A stretch of 8,270 nucleotides of DNA from Actinomycetota bacterium. GTDB taxonomy: Bacteria > Actinomycetota > Thermoleophilia > Solirubrobacterales > Solirubrobacteraceae. The number at the start of each line of letters is the position of its first letter. Positions within the stretch are counted from its first letter, which is position 1. The translations under genes were made by a program, and so were the position numbers. The notes under the pieces were generated by a model, which had not been told where the DNA came from, did no database searches, and worked only from the letters and a program-made list of their open reading frames with translations. Of this stretch, positions 1 to 5,865 are shown one piece after another. The stretch lies in assembly GCA_019348435.1 (NCBI GenBank), contig JAHWJM010000101.1, positions 1 to 8,270 on the forward strand, given 5' to 3'.

Positions 1-2
1 CG

Positions 3-188
3 AAGAGGGTCATGCGAGCCTTCCACAGGTGCCGGTCCAAGAAGCGCCCGACGTGCACGAAGAAGCTGGTCTCGCACTGGAAGTGCACCGGTAGGAAGTC
101 CTCGAGCACCGCGACGATCTTCTACGCGAGCTTCACCTGCAAGTGGGGCGCGCGGCGGGTCAAGAGCAGCTACCAGCAGAACACGTAG
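3..188 (+). CDS. C-terminal fragment of a basic, cysteine-containing protein (5' end outside window)
   Basis: The frame is open from base 3 to a TAG at 186-188 and encodes 61 residues. Lys and Arg are abundant, four Cys lie at fragment residues 10, 18, 28 and 46, and the segment TIFYASFTCKWG precedes a terminal VKSSYQQNT. Evenly spaced Cys, aromatic and hydroxyl residues look like the tail of an exported beta-rich protein. From memory, similar C-termini ending in YQQNT occur in secreted hypothetical proteins of Solirubrobacterales-type Actinobacteria, but no function is known to me. An ATG at 12-14 could in principle start a 58-residue protein, but no Shine-Dalgarno sequence can be judged this close to the edge, so a truncated longer gene is more likely. 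Coding status is fairly likely; the function is unknown. Confidence 0.5.
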   Translation, partial: KRVMRAFHRCRSKKRPTCTKKLVSHWKCTGRKSSSTATIFYASFTCKWGARRVKSSYQQNT

Positions 189-244
189 CGGCTCGCCGCC
201 CCGCGCCGTCGCCGCTGCTGATCGGCACGCCGCCGGGCTGAGCG

Positions 245-629
245 ATGGCGAGCGACGTCACGCTGGGCGTCGCCGCCGGCGAGCGGATCGGCATCGTCGG
301 GCGCAACGGCGACGGCAAGTCGACGCTGCTGCGCCTGATCGCCGTCGCCGACCAGCCCGACACCGGCAACGTGACGCGCGCCCGCGACCTCGAGCTCGCG
401 CTCGGCCAGGGCGACGAGCTCGATCGCCACCGGACGATCCGCGACGCGCTCGTCGGCCGCCGCGCCGATCACGAGTGGCCGCCGACAACCCGTTTCGGGC
501 CGTCCTCGACGGCCTGCTCGGCGGCGTCGGCCTGGATCGCTTCCTGCGCGGCATGGATCGCCGATCGCCGACCTCTCGGGCGGCGAGCGGCGGATCTCGA
601 TCGCGCGCCTGCTGCTCGACGAGGCTGGG
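245..629 (+). pseudogene. ABC-F family ATPase fragment, frameshifted and truncated
   Basis: The segment encodes the first half of an ABC ATPase of the ABC-F (Uup/EttA-like, ribosome-associated, no membrane domain) type. From ATG 245 one reads VTLGVAAGERIGIVGRNG with the Walker A motif GRNGDGKST at residues 19-27, followed by ADHEW. After base 478 one base is missing, and the reading continues in another frame (ADNPFRAVLDGLLGGVGLDRF, 481-546). A second missing base near 559-561 moves it to a third frame, which gives IADLSGGERR (564-593, the ABC signature) and ARLLLDEA. It stops at TGA 630-632, just before the expected Walker B (LLLLDEPTNHLD in the family). The usual N-terminal ~20-25 residues before the first strand are also absent, with a TGA at 239-241 immediately upstream. 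It is therefore truncated at both ends and twice frameshifted, so non-functional as read. The single-base losses could be sequencing errors. Confidence 0.75.
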
Positions 630-641
630 TGAAGGTGCGTA

Positions 642-666
642 GCGACCGCCTGTTCGCGGCGGTCGC
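642..666. repeat. Hairpin: 9-bp inverted repeat with 7-base loop
   Basis: GCGACCGCC (642-650) is the exact reverse complement of GGCGGTCGC (658-666), separated by TGTTCGC. It lies about 15 bases after the ABC-F fragment ends. There is no T-run on either side, so it is not a standard intrinsic terminator, though GC-rich actinobacterial terminators may lack one. It could also be a remnant of a mobile-element end. Confidence 0.55.
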
Positions 667-936
667 GTGGCTGAAGCCCCGCTTGGCCCGAAGGCCCGGC
701 ACCGTTGGACTGGCCGCCATCATCGACTCCTTGCAGATGATCGGCTGGCGAGTGCATCAAGGTCGCGATCGCGTCCGCCGCGGAGTGAGGTTTCTGGTGA
801 CAGACCGGCTTCAGGATACGTTGCACCGCAATCTGGTACCGCTTCTGCGTCTCATGCGCGGTGAAAACGTCAAACCTCGTCACGAGGCGAGAGCAGCTTC
901 CGGAGTCGGGTAGGGCCGCGGCGTACAGAAGCAGTA

Positions 937-964
937 TTCATTCAGGTCGGGGAGCGCGTATAGG
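937..964 (+). promoter_or_regulatory. Weak candidate promoter upstream of the GT2 gene
   Basis: TTCATT at 937-942 and TATAGG at 959-964 are separated by 16 bases in a locally AT-richer stretch 38 bases before the start codon at 1002. The -10-like element matches TATAAT at four positions, while the -35-like element is poor. No operator-like repeat is apparent. Tentative. Confidence 0.2.
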
Positions 965-988
965 CGTGGGTGGTGGCCGTACTTAACC

Positions 989-994
989 GAAAGG
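989..994 (+). promoter_or_regulatory. Ribosome binding site for the GT2 gene at 1002
   Basis: GAAAGG ends 7 bases before the ATG at 1002-1004. This purine-rich motif supports the upstream ATG as the start over the GTG at 1107, which would begin directly at the conserved VSIVIP strand. Confidence 0.45.
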
Positions 995-1001
995 TGTCGC
1001 C

Positions 1002-1898
1002 ATGCGCGCTGCTCGACTGCAGTCACTCATCCCTGCCCGAAACCAGCCCCGGCGCGTCGAGCGTCGCGCCGGGGCCCGACCGACACGCGATCGGTTCCGG
1101 CCCCTCGTGAGCATCGTCATCCCGGCTCGCAACGAGGAGCAGAACATTCGATGGGTGCTCGAGCGGCTGCCCTCCGACCACGAGGTGATCCTCGTCGACG
1201 GCTGCTCGACGGACGACACGGTGGCCGTCGCGCGCTGTGTTCGCCCGGACCTCGTCGTGCTGTCAGATCACGCGCGCGGCAAGGGCGACGCCTTGCGGAT
1301 CGGCTTCAACGCCGCGACCGGCCATTTCGTCGTCATGCTTGACGCCGACGGCAGCATGGATCCTGCAGAGGTCCCGCGCTTCGTCGACGCGCTCGTCGAC
1401 GGCCACGACGTCGTCAAGGGCTCGCGCCTGCTGCCGTCGGGTGGGTCAGAGGACCTGAGCCGGTTTCGCGCCTGCGGCAACCGGGTCTTGTGCGAGCTTG
1501 TCAACCGGCTCTACGGCGCGCGCTTCACCGACCTCTGCTACGGCTACTTCGCATTTCGCCGGTCCTGCCTGCCGCTGCTGAAGCTCTGCACCGACGGCTT
1601 CGAGATCGAGACCGAGATCGTCGTCTGCTCGCTGAAGGCCGGTCTGCGAGTCACCGAAGTGCCCAGCCATGAGTATGCGCGCCGCCACGGCACCTCGAAC
1701 CTCAATGCCGTACGGGACGGCACGCGCGTGCTCGCGACCCTGCTGCGCCGGCGGATCTCGCGTTTTCCCGGACGCTTGCGCAACCCCTGGGCGCAGGACG
1801 ATCACGCGATGACCCCGAGCAGCCGCGCCGCGGCACCCGTCAGCGCGACGATCGCGAGCATCCAAGCCCCAGAGCGCAGCAGCCGAAAGGCGGCGTAG
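1002..1898 (+). CDS. GT2 family glycosyltransferase (DPM/DPG-synthase-like)
   Basis: A 298-residue soluble GT-A fold glycosyltransferase. Visible in order: the first nucleotide-binding strand VSIVIPARNEEQNI (residues 36-49); VILVDGCSTDDT (62-73), where the Asp contacts the nucleotide; ARGKGDALRIGF (91-102); the metal-binding DAD at 114-116 in VVMLDADGSMDP; GFEIETEI at 199-206, a likely catalytic-acid region; and HGTSNL (229-234), typical of dolichol/polyprenyl-phosphate sugar transferases and related enzymes. Family knowledge predicts transfer of a sugar from a nucleotide donor to a lipid or glycan acceptor at the cytoplasmic face. There are no clear membrane segments. ATG 1002 is chosen for its GAAAGG ribosome site; the residues before 36 are an Arg-rich extension of unknown value. 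The last ~33 residues (after base 1801) lie antisense to the converging GT2 gene and look unlike the family, so the natural stop may have been lost by frameshift. Donor and acceptor cannot be told from sequence. Confidence 0.9.
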   Translation: MRAARLQSLIPARNQPRRVERRAGARPTRDRFRPLVSIVIPARNEEQNIRWVLERLPSDHEVILVDGCSTDDTVAVARCVRPDLVVLSDHARGKGDALRIGFNAATGHFVVMLDADGSMDPAEVPRFVDALVDGHDVVKGSRLLPSGGSEDLSRFRACGNRVLCELVNRLYGARFTDLCYGYFAFRRSCLPLLKLCTDGFEIETEIVVCSLKAGLRVTEVPSHEYARRHGTSNLNAVRDGTRVLATLLRRRISRFPGRLRNPWAQDDHAMTPSSRAAAPVSATIASIQAPERSSRKAA

Positions 1899-2917
1899 GA
1901 CTCCCTGCTTCGGGCGAGCTCGACGGCCGCCAGGCCGGCGAGTCCCGCCACGGACACGGCGACCGTCCAGTCCGCCCCGTCGTAGGCTGCCGAGGCGAGC
2001 AGCACGACTGCGGCGCCCGCCGCGGCGATCGCGATCGGGCCGAGGACGAGCAGCGACGCGACGACGACCGCGGTCGTGCCGACGAGCGCTCGTCGAGCGC
2101 TCGTCGGCGCCGGTACCCGGCGGTCCCGCAGCCCGCGCAGCAAGCCGATCCAGTTCCCCCCGGCAAAGCCCGCGAAATACGGCAGCGGGCGCAGGCGTTC
2201 GCCGACCGCATCCAGCGCGCCCAGCGCCGCTGCCGGAAACGGGATCAGCGCATTCGGCAGGGCGCGAAGGCCGTGCGAGCGGACCATGCGGCCGAGCCCC
2301 TGCCCGTCGGCGAGCCACTGGTCTCGGCAGAACGCGTAGCCCGCGCCGAAGCGATGCACGACGCGCGTGCGCTGCGAGACGCCGGTCGAGATACCGGCGG
2401 CTCTCAGGCGCAGGCGCAGGTCGATGTCCTCACCCGACCGCAGCGAGCGGTCGAAGGGATGGGTGAGCAGGACCTCGCGGCGCACGAGCGTCGCGCTGAC
2501 GCCGAACCAGTCGCGTACCTGCCCGCGGTTGTGGTGGCGGGCGAGCTGCTCGCTCCAGTAGTCGCCGCAGCCGATGCTGAACAGACCCGCCTGCAGCGCC
2601 GCCAGCCGCCGCTCGCGCGCCTCCTCGAGCAGCGCCGCGAGCGCTCCGGGGCCGAGCACGACGTCGGCGTCGATCAGCGCCACCCACGCCTGCGTGGCCG
2701 CCTCGACGCCGAGCTGGCGCGCGGCGGCGACACCGGCTCCGCGGTCGTCGAGCACGCGGTCGGCGCGCGCGCGCGCGACCTCGCGGGTGCCGTCCTCGGA
2801 GGCGCCGTCGACGACGATCACCTCGGCGGGGCGGTTGTGCTCGATGCCGGTCAGGCATGCGCCGATCCAGTGCGCCGCGTTGCGCGTCGGGACGATGACC
2901 GAGACCGGGACCGTCAC
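1802..2917 (-). CDS. GT2 family glycosyltransferase with C-terminal membrane segments
   Basis: A 371-residue protein beginning at GTG 2917-2915, which overlaps the TGA of the preceding gene (GTGA). The same frame stays open further upstream, but that part is antisense-like Arg/Pro-rich sequence inside the upstream gene, and the family begins right at VSVIVPTRNA. Motifs: VSVIVPTRN (residues 5-13), EVIVVDGASEDGT (32-44), metal-binding DAD (83-85) in ALIDADVV, a substrate region YWSEQLARHHN (120-130), SGED (161-164) as the likely general base region, and RDQWLADGQGLGRM (198-211). Residues ~223-260 are amphipathic or hydrophobic, and 281-371 hold about three to four hydrophobic segments, so the enzyme is probably membrane anchored. 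As last gene of the minus-strand operon it probably adds a sugar to the lipid-linked glycan handled by the upstream flippase fusion. No strong Shine-Dalgarno is visible, so translation is likely coupled. Its 3' end overlaps the convergent GT2 gene by 97 bases. Confidence 0.88.
   Translation of the reverse strand: MTVPVSVIVPTRNAAHWIGACLTGIEHNRPAEVIVVDGASEDGTREVARARADRVLDDRGAGVAAARQLGVEAATQAWVALIDADVVLGPGALAALLEEARERRLAALQAGLFSIGCGDYWSEQLARHHNRGQVRDWFGVSATLVRREVLLTHPFDRSLRSGEDIDLRLRLRAAGISTGVSQRTRVVHRFGAGYAFCRDQWLADGQGLGRMVRSHGLRALPNALIPFPAAALGALDAVGERLRPLPYFAGFAGGNWIGLLRGLRDRRVPAPTSARRALVGTTAVVVASLLVLGPIAIAAAGAAVVLLASAAYDGADWTVAVSVAGLAGLAAVELARSRESYAAFRLLRSGAWMLAIVALTGAAARLLGVIA
2078..2108. 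repeat. Perfect 13-bp inverted repeat inside the GT2 coding region
   Basis: GCCGACGAGCGCT (2078-2090) and AGCGCTCGTCGGC (2096-2108) are exact reverse complements around a CGTCG spacer. It falls in the codons for residues ~271-280 of the minus-strand GT2 protein, in the linker between the catalytic domain and the hydrophobic C-terminal segments. The transcript would form a very stable stem-loop. Confidence 0.8.
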
Positions 2918-5865
2918 CGGCGGCCGCCGGTCTCGCGGTGCCGCCAGATCGTGATGTCGCTGTTGCCGAACACGCGGATGAACTCTTCGGGACGGCGCTC
3001 GATCGCGGCGCGGACCTGCGCGATGAAGTGCGGCCGGTCGGCGAACATCCGCGCGGCGACGATGTCGCCGCGACCGAGCGCGACGTAGGTCGCCAGCGGC
3101 CGGCGCTCCCAGCGCTGTGCCTGCGGGTTCAGAAACGCCGCCGCCCGCGGCGGGCGCGTGGCGTTCGGCGTGACCCCGTTTCGCCATTGCAGCTCGAAGC
3201 TGCGCACGAACGCGCCCGCTGGATAGCCGCCGTAGATCCGCGCCGGAGCCAGCTGCTCGGCGACGAACCGGAAGCCCTCGATCTCCTGCGCCGAAACGTG
3301 GTCATAGGCCTCGTTTCCGTAGTGCGCGACCAGGTGCGCCGGCGCGGCGGCCACGAGCGAAACCACGTACGCGACCAGGAGCTTTCCCCGTGGGCGCGCG
3401 ATGGCGACCAGCACGGCGATCATCGGCAGGGCGAAGAGCAGGGCGCGGATCAGCATCTCGCCTCCGTATGTCGCGACCGGCGTGACGAGCGCGAGCGCGA
3501 CCAGGTACGTCATCGCAAAACGCCACGCCGGCTCACGACGACGGCTGCGCGCGACGAACGCGGCACCGGCGGCCAGCGCGAAGGCCGCGAGTGAGACGAG
3601 GATCCGCACGCGGGTGACCGTGACGTGATCGGCGCTGCCGCTCACGCGGCTGGCGGTGTTGACCTGGACGAAATCACCGGCCGCGAGCAACGTCTCGCGC
3701 AGACGCGGCCCGTAGTCGATGAAGAAGGGCCTGGCTACGTCGGCCTGCCAGATGACGAACATCAGCGCGAAGACGACTACGAGCGCCGGGCGGCGCAGCG
3801 ATCTCGACAGGACGAGCGCCGCGATCAGCGCGAGGGCGATCATCGACGTCAGCGCGTGCGTCGCGACGATCGCGCCGTAGAGCACGATCGCGGTGGCGGC
3901 GCGGGCGGGACTGAGGCTTGCGTCCGGGCGGCCGGCGGCGCCTGCTAGTACCAGGACCAGCGCCAGAAACAGCACGAAGCCCAGTGCCTGGGGGCTGAAG
4001 TAGTCCTGGTTCGTCCAGCTGAAGACGACCATCGCCCAGGCGCCCAACGCGACGTCAAGCGGCTGCGCCCGCGGCGCCAGCGTACGGATGAGCGCGACCG
4101 TGAGCGCCAGCCAGGACAGCATCACGGCCAGCGGAAAGGCCGCCATGACCGTCGTCTCGCGCATCCCGGTGACGCGGGTCAGCGCCGCGAAGAGATGCGG
4201 AAACAGCGGCCAGTTGTGATAGACGAATCGTTCCGGCTGAAGCCCATGCCCCCGCAGCAGCGGATCGACATAGCCCCACGACTGAAAGCCGGTTCGGAAC
4301 CGTGGAGTTCCCTCGAGGACGAGGGGTGTAAGCCAGACGATGAGCACGAACGCGACGACCGGCGCGCCGAGCAGCCAGGCGCGAGGAGACGTGCAGCGCG
4401 CCTCGATCACCGTGACGAGCGGCAGGATTGCCAGCGCCACCAGGTACAGCGGATGCAGGCTGCGCACGAGTCCCAGGTCGTCGAGCCGCAGGTCGGCGGT
4501 CAGCACGCACACCGCTGACAGCAGCACGGCGACCGCGAGCATGACCACCGGCGCGAGAGCGGCTGCGCTCGACCGGCTCTGCGCGCGCGTCGTGTGCCAC
4601 GGCAGGCTCGGCATCCTCGTCGGGCGGAGCACGATCGCGACCGTCAGCAGCATGCCGAGCGCCTGGCCGGCGAGCCACGCGACGCCGGCGCCTGCGAGTC
4701 CCTGAGCGGGCAGCAACCACAGGTCGAGACCGATCGTCGTCGCCGTCGCGAGGAAGGCGATGGCGAACGCGCGCGCCGATCGCTGGCGCACGCGCTCGAC
4801 GGCCAAGCCGACGACGATCACCGCCGACAGCGGCAGGGACAGCGCGAAGTACCGCAGCAGGACCGTTGCCTCGCTGCTGTAGTCGCCGCCGAAGAGCCCC
4901 AGCAGCGGTCCGGCCACCACGGTCGCCCCGAGCGCGAGCGGGAGCAGGAGCACGCCGACGAGACGAGCGACCCGGCGCAGGAGCGCGTCCAGCGCCGCCT
5001 CGTCGCGCGCGCCCTCGACCGTCAGGGCGCTGGCGATGTTCGCGGCCAGCAGTCGCAGCGCGTAGCTGATTGTGAAGGCAGCGTAGTAGTGCGCCGTCGC
5101 GTCCGGTGTCAGCAGCCCGAGCACCAGCAGCGGCACGAGGAAGTCCGGCAGCGCGGCGGTGACGGCGACGAAATGATGTCCGGCGGCGAAGCGCGCGATC
5201 GCCCGGCCCCCGATAGCCGCCACGCCATTGTCACCCGTCGTAGGCAGCACGCGGCGCACGAGCAGCCACGACATCACGACGACGAGAACGCCGGCAGATG
5301 CTGCCCAGGCTCCGAAGATCGCCCACGCCGAGCTCGCTCCCGCCGCGGCGAGCACGACGATCGCGACGAGCTTGAGCAGGCCGAAGACGGCGTTCTCGAC
5401 AGGGATCCAGGCTTCGCGGCCGAGCGCGATCAGCGCCGGGTCCTGCAGCGAGAAGACGACCCAGACGACGACGGCGACGGTGAACGCGCCGACGGCGGCG
5501 GTGTCGGCCGACAGCAACGCGGCGTCGAACGGCCCGGTCAGCACGGCGAGGAAGATCGCCGCGGTCGCCAGCGCGATCACGAGCGCGCACCCGTACACGC
5601 GTACGATCAAGGTGCCGCGGTGGCTCCCGGCGATCGGCAGGTAGCGCAGCAGTACGTGCTGCAGGCCGAACCAGCCGAAGCTCGCCACGAGCGTCAGCGC
5701 GCTGACGGCAGCTGCCGCCAGACCGACCGTCGTCGCGTCGTACAAACGCGCCGCGGCGAGCCAGAATCCGAGCCCGAGTGCGGCATTCAGCAGGGTGGTG
5801 AGCATGAGCAGGCCCGAGGCGCGCTCCAGTCGGCCGATCGGCAGCCTTGCCGCGAGCGCGCTCAT
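2914..5865 (-). CDS. Fusion of Wzx-type polysaccharide flippase and GT-C/polymerase-like membrane module
   Basis: A 983-residue polytopic membrane protein starting at ATG 5865, which overlaps the upstream stop (ATGA). Residues 1-~423 resemble Wzx/MVF-type lipid-linked oligosaccharide flippases: about twelve hydrophobic helices, an N-terminal LLNAALGLGFWLAAARLYD repeat-start segment (25-43), FGWFGLQHVLLRYLP (63-77), and FGGDYSSEATVLLRYFA (325-341), a family-typical region. After a basic linker (~424-433, near base 4580) a second module of about ten hydrophobic helices begins. It has a large extracytoplasmic loop with FQSWGYVDPLLRGHG (527-541) and VYHNWPLFPHL (548-558), the motif NQDYFSPQALGF (619-630), and a hydrophilic C-terminal tail (~848-983). 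Such layouts fit GT-C glycosyltransferases or Wzy-like polymerases acting outside the membrane; the catalytic residue is not certain, with D534 a candidate. The expected job is translocation plus extracytoplasmic transfer or polymerisation of a lipid-linked glycan. The frame is continuous, with no sign of a frameshift at the fusion point. The fusion is unusual, and the second module's assignment is less sure than the first. Confidence 0.85.
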   Translation of the reverse strand: MSALAARLPIGRLERASGLLMLTTLLNAALGLGFWLAAARLYDATTVGLAAAAVSALTLVASFGWFGLQHVLLRYLPIAGSHRGTLIVRVYGCALVIALATAAIFLAVLTGPFDAALLSADTAAVGAFTVAVVVWVVFSLQDPALIALGREAWIPVENAVFGLLKLVAIVVLAAAGASSAWAIFGAWAASAGVLVVVMSWLLVRRVLPTTGDNGVAAIGGRAIARFAAGHHFVAVTAALPDFLVPLLVLGLLTPDATAHYYAAFTISYALRLLAANIASALTVEGARDEAALDALLRRVARLVGVLLLPLALGATVVAGPLLGLFGGDYSSEATVLLRYFALSLPLSAVIVVGLAVERVRQRSARAFAIAFLATATTIGLDLWLLPAQGLAGAGVAWLAGQALGMLLTVAIVLRPTRMPSLPWHTTRAQSRSSAAALAPVVMLAVAVLLSAVCVLTADLRLDDLGLVRSLHPLYLVALAILPLVTVIEARCTSPRAWLLGAPVVAFVLIVWLTPLVLEGTPRFRTGFQSWGYVDPLLRGHGLQPERFVYHNWPLFPHLFAALTRVTGMRETTVMAAFPLAVMLSWLALTVALIRTLAPRAQPLDVALGAWAMVVFSWTNQDYFSPQALGFVLFLALVLVLAGAAGRPDASLSPARAATAIVLYGAIVATHALTSMIALALIAALVLSRSLRRPALVVVFALMFVIWQADVARPFFIDYGPRLRETLLAAGDFVQVNTASRVSGSADHVTVTRVRILVSLAAFALAAGAAFVARSRRREPAWRFAMTYLVALALVTPVATYGGEMLIRALLFALPMIAVLVAIARPRGKLLVAYVVSLVAAAPAHLVAHYGNEAYDHVSAQEIEGFRFVAEQLAPARIYGGYPAGAFVRSFELQWRNGVTPNATRPPRAAAFLNPQAQRWERRPLATYVALGRGDIVAARMFADRPHFIAQVRAAIERRPEEFIRVFGNSDITIWRHRETGGRR
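2916..2931. repeat. Perfect 16-bp palindrome at a gene junction
   Basis: ACCGGCGGCCGCCGGT reads identically on both strands. It spans the last codons of the flippase fusion and reaches the first base pairs of the GTG start of the following GT2 gene, exactly where a Shine-Dalgarno would lie. It could fold in mRNA and hide the start, or be chance in very GC-rich codons (Thr-Gly-Gly-Arg-Arg). Confidence 0.75.

Larger units (their letters stand above)
630..1001. other. Gene-free stretch, no recognisable coding content
   Basis: Between the broken ABC-F fragment and the first glycosyltransferase there are about 370 bases. Open frames exist on both strands (plus-strand reading to a TAG at 911-913; minus-strand reading from an ATG at 883), but neither translation resembles a family I recognise. 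The part around 780-980 is visibly less GC-rich than its surroundings, which may indicate separate origin or genuine intergenic DNA. It contains the 642-666 hairpin, a short near-palindrome at 875-887 (CCTCGT, C, ACGAGG), and the upstream region of the gene at 1002. Confidence 0.45.

Noticed and set aside
170..883. A 237-codon open frame on the minus strand across the ABC-F fragment
   Set aside because: Its C-terminal two thirds are Arg/Ala/Gly-rich antisense of the ABC-F sequence, which has Walker A and the LSGGER signature on the plus strand. The N-terminal ~85 residues match no family I know.
2406..2419. Short tandem GGCGCA-like repeat
   Set aside because: Two copies only, encoding Leu-Arg residues in the GT2 catalytic domain; no evidence of a functional repeat.
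2763..2775. Alternating GC run (possible Z-DNA)
   Set aside because: Only 13 bases, and explained by Arg/Ala codons of the GT2 gene in very GC-rich DNA.
2918..3187. Upstream extension of the minus-strand GT2 gene to an ATG at 3187 (461 residues)
   Set aside because: The additional 90 residues are Arg/His/Pro-rich out-of-frame reading of the flippase fusion. The GT2 fold begins at residue 5 of the GTG start, and GTGA matches the other operon junctions.
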